A DNA stretch of 64,000 nucleotides, from NCBI GenBank assembly GCA_963920665.1, contig OY987267.1, positions 4,526,001 through 4,590,000 on the forward strand, in the 5' to 3' direction. The notes below the pieces were generated by a model. That model made no database searches and had not been told where the DNA came from. It was given only the letters and a program-made list of their open reading frames with translations. Positions 51,807 through 61,985 of the stretch are shown piece by piece. This DNA comes from Straminergon stramineum. Taxonomy: Eukaryota; Streptophyta; Bryopsida; Hypnales; Calliergonaceae. Each line of letters starts with the position of its first letter. The first letter of the stretch is position 1. The position numbers and the translations under genes were made by a program.

Positions 51807-52130
51807 TCAACATTGGTGATCATGAATTCCCTCAGCAAGCCTAACCATACAATAATATTGATCAACATTATGATCCTCAAAACACCCTTTGAATATCACT
51901 TCTTGACTCCCGGACTCAACACATCCAATCTGCAACAAAATCATCAATGCTTGAGCATCGCGCTGAAGGTTCCCATGCCACCATTCCTCTAATCGAGGTT
52001 GCTTTGGCAGTCGAGAAGGCCTAGTTTTTTCTTGAGGATGTTCATGTGGTGCTGCGAGACTCAACGGCAAAAGACGTTGATCCGGTAGTTGTGACAAAAG
52101 AAATTCAAATTCCAGTCGAGGTTCTTCATC
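51807..52130 (-). other. Unrecognised minus-strand ORF, possible gene fragment
   Basis: An open frame runs from about 52130 to 51807 (about 107 codons after an upstream stop) with balanced amino-acid use, containing RDAQALMILLQIGC and VIFKGCFEDHNVDQYY. It has better composition than the surrounding chance ORFs, but I do not recognise a family and no flanking exons were found. It could be a captured exon, a transposon-derived piece or chance. Confidence 0.25.
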
Positions 52131-52803
52131 TTGAGATTAAAAAAACCTCTAATTCAAGATAATGAAATCCAAAATAAGAAAAACAAATAGAACTAAATCA
52201 ATTTCTTGAAGCTTTTCAATGAACCTTCCTCTTTATAGTTTATCAAGAAGAAGGTGTCATCTTGAAGCTACTTCAATTGACGTCATATTTCACACTACAT
52301 TATTGTAATCAAATCCATCCAAAAATATATAAATATACATTTTTACATGATGCTCGCATTTACAATGCGACACCACATCATATTTTCCTCATTCACGAAA
52401 ATAGTTCCCCCTATTTTGTACAAATGGGACTATTGTTTGAAATAGGTGATATACCTTAATTACTTATAAATTAGAAGTTTAGAAGTTTAATTTTATCTCA
52501 TTAATTTTACAATAAAATAAACCCTACAATCAAATCTCTTCATGCATTGGTATGTATTAAACTAAGTCTTGTATTCATTGGATGTTAAATAGGGCCCCAT
52601 AATTTTATGGAAATTTCATTCATGTGTAGAATGATAAAGATTTAGTGTAACTTTGAAATGCTCCTAGAGATTCATAAATGACTTGATTTCAAAGCTTCAA
52701 ATTGCAATTGAAAGCTAATATAGTCATATTGCAATCTATTACACATTTGCATAAATTGGATTTCAATTTGATCAACAATTGGAATTTTCTTAACATGCTA
52801 ACT

Positions 52804-53640
52804 ACCATTGAATACTACCCCCTTGTTCTAAAAGACTAACATGTCACATCCTATCATGCATACTAGAAATGAGGCTAAAATGTTGCTCTCAAGATATGAT
52901 ATCCCATAATGCTTGAATTTTTTGTGCTATGTGGTCTTTGTTCTTTAGCTTGGACTTAAACAACAAGTCTTTTACTATATTCTATTGGATTAAAGTTCAA
53001 AGAGTTGGGTGGCTAATCTAATCTTTTTATAATATGAAATTGTCTCCACTACTTAGAAAAGGTACTAAAAATCTACAATGAATATGAGCCCCATCCTCTA
53101 TAAGCATGAGATCTTTAGATTTATTGTGTAAAAAAAATGGTCAATGCTCCTTCATTTAGACAAGAGTAACAAAATCAATGGTAGTTCCTTATTTGGAGGT
53201 ATGATGACCAAAAGACAGTTATCAAAACTTGGATGGTGAAAGCACCCAAAACCATCACCGATAAATGATTGGATTTAAAGGTAGGTGCCAAACAATTCCA
53301 TGCATATTTCTCGTATAGTTTTTGCCACACTGTAATCTACCAAGAATTCTTGCCAATTTTGAAAGAAGATTCATCAATCCATTTAACTTTTAAGTAATCC
53401 TCTACATCCTATTGTTCAAATATACAAGCAAATGCTTACCTTTGTACTTTATGTGCATCAAAAAGATAGGGCTTTCTTGATGCAATATGAATCCCAAAGC
53501 CTAACTTCCACAAAGCTCTTTGTGTTGCATTACAACCCACATATAGTTGACTTGCAACTTCTACTAAGGCAACACTTACTACTAAGACTACAAGCTAGGG
53601 ACCTAATGTCACAACCTCCCAATTTCCGTGGCCTACTACT
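52804..53640 (-). pseudogene. Decayed Tc1/mariner (DD34E-type) transposase
   Basis: Read on the minus strand across several frames, ordered motifs of Tc1-type transposases appear. RPRKL (about 53624-53638) lies in the region expected for the linker after the DNA-binding domain; then LWKLGFGIHIASRKPYLFD (about 53470-53520); KWIDESSFKIGKNS with the first catalytic Asp (about 53345-53384); CLAPTFKSNH (53265-53295); IEDGAHIH with the second Asp (about 53077-53102); PPNSLNFNPIE with the catalytic Glu (about 52985-53017); KIQALWDIIS (about 52897-52926); and the C-terminal GGSIQW (52804-52821). The Asp-to-Glu distance is 110 nt as it stands, against 102 nt expected for DD34E. Stop codons and frameshifts interrupt the frame in many places, so it cannot encode an active enzyme. 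The enzyme family cuts and pastes DNA at TA sites. Element ends were not identified. Confidence 0.85.
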
Positions 53641-53859
53641 TAGCTTTGGAGAAACTATGGTGCCATGACTTTTCTAATTTTAAATCAAATTTGTTGCATC
53701 AACTTTAAAGGTGTTGACTCTATGCAGTATTTAATAACCTCACATTTTTTAGAAAACCTCAATAGAAATTAGATTGTATTGATGAATTTACTAGGGATAA
53801 TCAATGTTTACTACTAGATTCACCCAAAAATCCTATACCAAAGCACAACTAGAATGTTA

Positions 53860-54125
53860 GACTCAATTAAGTTTGACTATTAATTAATCACGCTTAATTG
53901 AAGTTGACATGTGCCAAATTAAACTCTATCAAACAAACTAAGATCATACAATATTTTTGGAACAATGTTTTTAGACCTCAATTATGCTAGATTGAAGTTG
54001 GCATGTTCCAAAATTAAAACTTTGGCATGTTGAAACAACGTTCTGGAGACAATGTTTTTGGACTTTAAATACACTTGACTAAAGTGACATGTCCCTAGAT
54101 CAAACTTTGAACTAATTGTGACATT
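53860..54125. repeat. Diverged tandem repeat, about three units of 65-105 bp
   Basis: The units share the order AATTGAAGTTGACATGT(G)CCAAA, a TTAAAACTT-like stretch, then GGAACAATGTTTTTAGA or GGAGACAATGTTTTTGGA. Third-unit words are GACTAAAGTGACATGTCC and ATCAAACTTTGAAC. It lies just upstream (on the gene strand) of the transposase relic and may belong to the same element's end, but this is unproven. Confidence 0.55.
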
Positions 54126-56040
54126 TTGTTTCTTTATAATTCACTAGAGAGACCAAATTAGGGCGAAATGAATTTCTTGTCTCTCGAGTCAACTATTATT
54201 CTAATTGCACTCTTAAGGCCTAGTCTCCAAGGCTTAGAATTCTACTAGTGTCTTATTGAATTAGTTATGAAATATTGAAGGTAGAATTGGAGGGTGCTTG
54301 AAAATAGTCCCTATCTTGACATGTTCATTGCAAATACATTAAAACATTAAATATATTCTCGTGTACTAGAGGATATTTGTATAATAGGATTGTAGTGTCC
54401 TTAACCACTTGAGGACTATGTATTCAAATTTTGAAGAATGAATGAATGAATGCAAACATAGACTAACTATACAATTTTTTTCATCCACTTAATTGTTTGT
54501 AGATCTTTGTATTAGTTCTCAAACAACTTTTTAAGACTTTACAAATATTCTTATAGTTTAAAGGGTATAAATCTGTTTCACCTCAAAAGCAATTTTTTCG
54601 GTTTAAAAAAAGACCCCTTAAAACAAAATGAATAAATAAGTAAAATAAAATTTTTCAAAAATCATTAAAATTAAAATTGAAAAATTTGAACTTAGAGGGA
54701 AAAAATGATAGTGATAATTGCAATATATTTCATCATATAACTTAGATGAAATTTCAAATTTTAGCCTAAAGTTTCATATTGTTAAATTATATTCATTTGG
54801 TTTGTATAATTGTAAATTCAATTGTATGGATATCAGAACTATGGATCAAGTTTTATAAATTTTAATTAAATATCATTGTCAAAATATTATTTTAAGTTTA
54901 ATTTAATTTTACATCTTCACAATTTTGAAATTTTGGGCTACCTCTAGTCCTTGAAGGGTTACCATACTAGTTGATTAGGGTCATCACTTGCTATGAAAAA
55001 ATTAATAAAAAATCACAAATGTGATTTGGAAAATACCTTAAAATAGAAAGATTTATTTTTCCATTCCAATTTTTATTTTTGAAAAAATAATACTCCATAA
55101 ATTTCTAACATTTGTTTTCATAAATATATTTTATTTATCCTAACCACCAAGTATGTTAATCTAGAGGGTAACCCAGAAAGATACCTTTATTGATGGACAA
55201 AAGAAGTATATGCCTATAATGATTCTCACCAATAGGTTTAGAATCTTGTACTTCAATATTGTATCAATAAGACTTCAATTATTAAGCATATAACATTAAT
55301 TGTTAGACTAATCGCTTTAGTTGGAAGGACTAATAGGAATTTCATTATTTCTCACATTGATTTTTGATACTCACTCTATTTTAGGTGTTGCTTTGTCAAG
55401 GAGGCATGCTTTCAACAATCCTAGCAATGAGTCAGTAGTAACTTGGGTGGCAGCAACTAACAATGTTTTGTGTTTGCAGCAATATTCTACAAAATAGTGT
55501 TCCGCAAGATGCAAATTATTGTTTTCATTTTTTTTTTTGGATTGTATGTTTTTGTACATTTGTAATCTAAGACTCATGCAAGCAATAATCCCATATTCTT
55601 GCCTAGAAAAAGGCTTGTAGGACAAATAAATAGTAGGAGTCTATAGTCTAAAAATATCTTATATCATTTCTATTAAATGTTTTTGTAAGATATTGAAATT
55701 TAGAAATTCACATTTAAAAAAATCTAGGGTCTTTTAAAATCTTTGAATTTTCAAAATCTACACAAATTCATTGAAGTGGATAACATTAATCAACAAAAGT
55801 GGACTTAGAAATTGAAAACAAACTCTATGCATTGGATTCACATAGAAAATGAAATGATTTGAATAATGAAATTTACAAAGAAAAATAACTTTGAAACTGA
55901 ATTTTGTTAAATGGGTAGATAAGGGATTGTTTGAAATGTATAGATTCAAAGTTATTGAAACTAAAATTGCAAAAATTATTGAAATCTTGTTAAAAAATAA
56001 TTGGAACAATGGAAAATTAGAAAGTTCTAAAACACAATTG
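54126..56040. other. AT-rich stretch without gene
   Basis: No ORF exceeds 84 codons and no motif was recognised. A GAATGAATGAAT run lies at about 54436-54452. Confidence 0.4.
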
Positions 56041-56285
56041 AGTTGGTCTTACTACCAACTCACATGTTTGGTTAAAACAAAAAATATAAAGCATTGCTCA
56101 TTCAATATTACCAATACTACTAACTCACATATTTGGTCAAAATAAAAAGATCTAAAACATTGTTAATCTAATATTACTACCAACTCACATATTTGGTTAA
56201 AATAAAAAGATAAAAAATATTATTTATATAAATTATATTACATACTATCAACTCACATACTTGATTCATCCCTAAAGAACTATTA
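56041..56285. repeat. Four-unit tandem repeat of 60-68 bp
   Basis: Units begin at about 56050, 56115, 56175 and 56243, each with TACTACCAACTCACATATTT (small changes) and, in the first three, GGTTAAAATAAAAAGAT and then TAATAT. The last unit is partial. Non-coding and AT-rich. Confidence 0.85.
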
Positions 56286-57650
56286 TTTTCTTGGAGGACA
56301 AATTGAATTTGGATAGAGTCCTATAATCTCAAATTCTGAAATTCTAGCATAATTTTTTGAAACTTTTATGGTTTATGTAGGTTTGTTTCAACTTTGGGCT
56401 TTGGGCTTTCTATTAATATTATTTTTGATGAAATCCAATTGACAATTCAAATATTACAAGAAATTTTCAATGAAATGGTGCCATAATTTGGGTAAGTTAG
56501 GCAAACTGACTTTGGAAAGGGTTAGTACATGGCCAAAATGTATAAATGGCAATAGTGTAAGGATAGCGGATGGAGAGTTCTAGAGGGGATCATCGAGCAA
56601 TCAATGGTCATAGATGATTGACCAATGGATTTCCAAGGTGGGGAACCAAAGGTAGCAAGGAGTAGGTGGCAATGCAACTTGTCACATTGATACATACATA
56701 GAGTTGGATTTTCACAATATTTAATTCTAATTTGCATTGGGTGATTCATAGTGATTTTTAAGCCCAAGGTTCTCATGCAAAGACTACATAATTTACATGA
56801 TTTCTACATTGCATGGATTTTGAGTAATTGAAGGGTCCATTCCATCTCCTCTCATGAGTTTGAATCAAAGGCCAAATTTCCAATTTGAGATTATTTCTTG
56901 AATTTTAGTATCTTCTTCAAAGTTTGCTCCACTTATTTAAGAAGGAAGAAGAAAACCAAGATCTCTTGCTAAAATTGCACATCCTACCAATAAATTTGAA
57001 TCCAAAATGTCACCTAATACTTTGGTTAAGGCATCCAATTCAAGTTGTGAAATCAATGCAATTTCATCTCAATTACTCTCTCACTCATTTCATGATGCAA
57101 TAATGTATAAAAAATAGGAACTCTAGGTCTCCTACTCCTAATTTACCTCTTCCAAATTGCAAGCATCAAAATGACGTACAAAATAGGAGAATTGTAGATA
57201 CACTTAATCCTAATTGAGAAATCAAGCTAATAGTTTTCAATTTCTTCCAGGGAGACAATCAAACATGAATGCTCTACAATAACCCTAATTGGCTATTGCA
57301 ACCATGGTTTTCTACATGGACAATGTAACAAATAGACATCTCATGACATCCAGTAGAGCCTTCCAGATGTCTAGTTGACTAAACGTCTAGTTGACTTTAA
57401 AAAAAATCATCAAAAGTTTGATATATTAAAGTTTCATTTCAATGAAGTGTCTTAATTTAATGAATACATATTACATTCTAAATTTAGCTTCATAATTATA
57501 GGGAGATTTTAATTTTTTTGAGTTGTCAACCAAGGACTTACACAACGGGTAGCGACGGGGTATTGACACTTTGTCTAGTACGACACACAACGTCTGGCAT
57601 CCTACACGAAACCCCAACCCTTAAAATATGTCCAACAATACAACTTTGAT
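56286..57650. other. AT-rich stretch without gene
   Basis: No gene is seen. Two copies of GTCTAGTTGACT lie at about 57380-57403. A less AT-rich segment at about 57545-57625 (ACAACGGGTAGCGACGGGGT and neighbours) immediately precedes the next dispersed repeat and may be part of it. Confidence 0.4.
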
Positions 57651-58450
57651 AGCAACCAAAAATAATAAAGATTATGTTCCTTCAACCAAATCAAATGTTC
57701 TTAATCATGCTATAAACTAATTACTAAATTTTTTCTCTATTCTTAAGGGCCACAAGGGTTTAATTACTCCCTAATTAACTCTTTCTTTAATTTTCTCCTT
57801 TAACTAATTGTTACTTCCATGTTTTTTCAAATTAGCATTGATATATGAACAACATTTGAGACCCTGAAACTTCCAAATTGGGCTAAATCACATGTCATCT
57901 TTGATCTTGTCTACTTCAATGGGAACAATATGATCTTCCTTTACCAAATCTAATGCACTTAATCTCTCCTCAGATCATTCACGCATGCACACCAAATAGA
58001 AAATGAAATACACAGCCAATATAAGGATGGGACACGCACTGGCTTGCTCAATAGTGGGTGACTTCCAATTCGAAAATTAGAACCTAATAGGAATCAAACA
58101 GTTGTTGCACAACTTCTACCTAACCAACTTGTCCACATCAAGAGATAACTACTCAATTAGAATTGAAATCCAGCTAGCCAATTGGCCTACAACACGGACC
58201 AACAAAAATCCCATTTGGCACCAAAGTCACCTCACACCCATCACCCAATTTTAACATGGAAGATTGTACCTACAACTACCTTCCAAATGGTATGATAATA
58301 CCCCCAAATACCAATTCGGAACACAAAAGCAACAATTGGCCTACCAAAATGGGCTAAAAACACACTCAATAACACATACAAAATTGAAAATTGAAACAAC
58401 TAGAAAATCTACAAGGAACCAAAATTCACAAACTTTCTTGTAAGCAAAGA
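57651..58450. repeat. Dispersed repeat rich in CCAATT(T/G)GG words, short copy
   Basis: Same order of blocks as 21815-23350 but with internal losses: ACTAATTACTAAATTTTTTT, GGCCACAAGGGT, TTACTTCC, GGGACACGCAC...GCTCAATAG, CCTAATAGGAATC. Dense CCAATTNGG/CAAATTGG words continue to about 58400. No coding capacity. Confidence 0.6.
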
Positions 58451-58825
58451 CAATCATGTATAGAGGAAAAGGTGCTTCTAGAACACAACAAGCTCTGGTC
58501 TAAATTTGTGATTAGCTAGAAGAAAAATGGGGAGGGAAAGATCCAAATTCAAAAGAGATGAGGTACTATTCTTCTTTCCTTACTTCCTCTCAATTGTTAT
58601 TTGCCATTTTTAATTCTAATACATGTTTTTTTTCTTTCAAATCACATGGGATACATCAATGCTTAGGTACAATTGTTGATTATAATCCCAAGTACTACAT
58701 TATCAACATCCCACTACTTGCAACCACCATCCTAGAGTCCATCATTTCTACCTTTTTCAAGGAAAGAGTGTGGTTAAGTATTCAACATCATTACCTATTA
58801 TTCCCATTGTGCAACAAGAACATCC

Positions 58826-59104
58826 ATTAGGAAAATTTTGAACTCTAAACAAGGCTACCAGTATTAGTTTTTAGCCCCCCTGTAGTGCAAGTATAGAAAA
58901 AAATAAAAAATTTTAATATATTTCTTGGAAAAGAAATATTTAAAAAATATTTAAATATTAAAAATAGTCAATCTGATGTGGCATTGATGCAGCACTAGTA
59001 GTGCCACATCAGATTCCAAATTTTTCTTAAATATTTTTTTTCCATAATTGCACTATGAGGGTGTAAAATTCGAAGCCTTGTTTAGAGCTCAAAATTTTCC
59101 TAAT
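58826..59104. mobile_element. Foldback element, family F, copy 2 (279 bp)
   Basis: Terminal inverted repeats of 31 nt at 58826-58856 and 59074-59104 match at 30 of 31 positions (ATTAGGAAAATTTTGA...). An inner inverted repeat, AATCTGATGTGGCA and TGCCACATCAGATT (about 58971-59016), surrounds CACTAGTAG, the core also found in copy 1 at 20454-20904. Non-coding. The near-perfect termini suggest younger age than copy 1. Confidence 0.82.
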
Positions 59105-60171
59105 GACAATTTCAACAATCCACCAATACAATGCATTGACAAATTTGACTATAAATATCTGGACAACCAAGAAAATTAACGGAAGGGACTCAAGTTGTGA
59201 AGACTTGTATGAAGAAGACTTTGAGGAAGATTATTTTAATCTTGATGGAGTCACAAACCTTGCACATATATTGTGGCTTCCAAAATTATTGTTCAACAAT
59301 TTTTAATTTCCAAATTGAAGCCCCTAATGACAAAATAGGTGTTGCTTGGAGTCTCTTGCAACATCATTAGAAGGCCATAGAGGATAATTGCTTCTACCTA
59401 GAGCAAATTATGAGGGCCCCTATGGAAGGCCTTGTAGTTGGGTAAAGAGCTAAGAACATCACAAGAACAACCTCTAGCAGGGAATTTTGGTAGGGAGCGG
59501 CTACCTAACGCACCCAACAACTCCTTACTCAATTTCCCTCTACTTACTTGGAGGGGTTTGGGTAAAATGGGTTGGCCGCTTAGAGATTTTATAAGGGCAT
59601 TTTGGGGATGGAATGCAAAGGAGTTATGGGGAGATAGAGGCACAACTGGAATGCAAAGGGTTCTTGGAGCTCTTCGAAGCAATGCACATGGATATTAGAG
59701 GTTGAGTTTGAGGTTGGGATTTGGAATAAAGGCTAGTCTTAGAAATAAATTGTCTTTTTCTTCACAAACATGATATGCAAGATTGCATGAAGCCTTGACC
59801 TTGCCTTTTGATAATGCAAGAAAATTGGACTATGACAATGGAGGATGTAGTAAAGGGGAGGGCAACTATGATAAAAATGATTTTGTAGATGTCAATAACA
59901 TCAAAATCATATACTGTGATTCTTCTTGGAACCAAAAGTTCATAACTTATATCCCAACTATAAAAATTTACTAGGAGTTTAGAATTCCCTCTATTATAGA
60001 AGCACTTTCCCACATTTATAGAGTATTTTGACATATTTTGGCCAATGTGGATTTTACATGCCTTTATTATGGAGACTAAGTGGTATGCCATGATGGAGAA
60101 TGAAAATCAAGGGACTTTTGAAGCATGGCCATGATCATGGGAGCCCGTAGATATCATAGAATTGAAAGCCT
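59105..60171. other. Intergenic stretch with a short less-AT-rich segment
   Basis: Bases about 59440-59700 are richer in G+C and open on both strands (59438-59698 plus, 59398-59682 minus). The plus frame has a Trp/Gly-rich end, RAFWGWNAKELWGDRG, that I could not assign. The rest is AT-rich spacer. Confidence 0.35.
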
Positions 60172-61124
60172 TTAACCCCTAAAGGACCAAACGGTATCTT
60201 TTGGCAACATAGCGATTTAGGATAGCTCAATACGAATGGAATTTTTATTTTTTTTCTTTGAAATTTTCACACAACTTGTGCTTGAGGAGTAGCTTTAAGG
60301 CCCAACAATTTTCATAACTTTTGAAGACATGCTTAAAAAGTTATTGTATGATATGTAGTTTTCATTGCTTGGTAGGCAACTTGGCAGCAAAAAAAACTTC
60401 TTTAAAAATCCCTTTTTTTTAAAATAAAAATTTGAAATTGGTTTTCTAGATTTATATATATGTGGAAAGCTTTGAATCATTCCATTTTGATTTATGAGAT
60501 GAAAGTTATGAAGGTTTTTAGTTGTGGGTAGTTTGTGGGTAGTAATGGAATCTCTACTCTAAAATAAACTTTGAAGACTTTTATTTAACTCAATTTTCAA
60601 TATTTTTCGAAAAAAATAAAAGCAAGATGTATAGGTTGTTTATTACAAAATTATGACCATAGGGATTGGCATTTTTCAATTCCATAAATAAATGATTAAC
60701 AATTTTGTATTTTGAATCATTCTTTACTTCATTCTACTTACTAATTTTTTCCTATATGTTGTACAATTCCAAATGATCTAAACTTTTTCAAGCATGTAGC
60801 CAACATGACTTGATGAATTAATTTAAAGAGTTACAACCATTTTGGACATTTTTTCATAATGATATGGCCTTGTGAAGTGCATCTGCCCAGGTTTTTGCAA
60901 GGCCAAAAAAAGGCTTTTTGTCACTTCAAATGCTAATATCTTGCAATCCACACGGTGGAAATTTTTGAAATTTTTTCCACATCTTCCCAAACCAGCGTAC
61001 TACAATATCCTACGGTTAGATTTGTCCAAAAATGTATTTTTTTCTAAAATTTGGTACTTGTACTAGAAATGACAATTTTGGAGCGTTTTGGTGAAAAATG
61101 TAGTCAAATACATTTCAGGGTTAA
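60172..61124 (+). mobile_element. Non-autonomous TTAA-CCCC element, copy 3 (953 bp, both ends present)
   Basis: It starts TTAACCCCTAAAGGACC and ends ACATTTCAGGGTTAA. Internal blocks match copy 2 (18514) in the same order and copy 1 (16804) inverted: GAAAGCTTTGAATCATTCC, GTTGTGGGTAGTTTGTGGGT, GGGATTGGCATTTTTCAATT, CCTATATGTTGTACAATTCC, CTTGTGAAGTGCATCTGCCC and TATCTTGCAATCCACACGG. It has no ORF above 65 codons. With copy 1, it defines the full element length of about 950-975 bp. Confidence 0.76.
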
Positions 61125-61756
61125 AGAAATAATTTTATTTCTATAATTCTATACATGGGCATGAAGTACCAACTGAATGTGAAATTGTGTTGGCATAGAA
61201 AGGGTTTATTTTTTCATTGACCAATTACTTTGCAATTCATGACCTGAATCTGAGGGGGTTTTTTGGACAAAATGCTTGTGCAATACCAATCCTATGAGGT
61301 ATGAGAGGGACAAAGCTATGTTGGACTATGCCAAAATAGAGCAATCAGATGGCTAATAAATGCAATTTGTGATAATTGCAAGCGAACTTGGAACATGGGG
61401 AAATTTGGTACTTTTACAAAATGATGATCCAATTCAAAGGCACATGCATATTGCCTTGTATGACAATACATGCCTCACAAGCCCTAGAAATGGAGCTTGA
61501 AAGTTTGTTGTGTTTGTTAATTTGGAATTGAAGTATGTCTAATTTCAAAGTTTATAATAGTAGGTGAAAAATAGCACAAGTATTTTTTTGAAAAGAGGGA
61601 TATATACAACAGATACTCTTTACTCTAATTGGATGGGCCTTCCTCAAGCCTTGAAATATACAAAATCTTTCAATAGAAATGAACAATGTATACTACTGTG
61701 GTGCATGCATGCGTCTTGGCAGATGAATAGTATTTTGTAGAAGGATAAAAGGAAAG
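61125..61756. other. AT-rich spacer
   Basis: No gene or repeat was recognised between copy 3 of the TTAA-CCCC element and the next MITE. Confidence 0.35.
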
Positions 61757-61985
61757 TGCTAGCATGTGAGCATAGAATCTATGAGCCCATGAGCCTAGCC
61801 GAGTCTATATTATAGACACTTTGTATAGTTATATTGTAGGTGTCTACTTTATAGATACCTATGTTCTAGATTCTTTTCATATTATAGTGTACCAATGTTA
61901 TAAACACCTTCAAGGGATTGTAGGTACATACCTACAATGAGGTTCAAGGCTAGTAGCCTCACATCTTTGGGCTCATGCACTAGCA
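61757..61985. mobile_element. Small inverted-repeat MITE, family G, copy 2 (~229 bp)
   Basis: Bounded by TGCTAGCATGTGAGC and GCTCATGCACTAGCA. Internal words TATAGACAC, GTAGGTGTCTA and ATAGATACCTAT resemble the element at 23729-23955, which has the same end motif and almost the same length. Non-coding. Confidence 0.68.
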
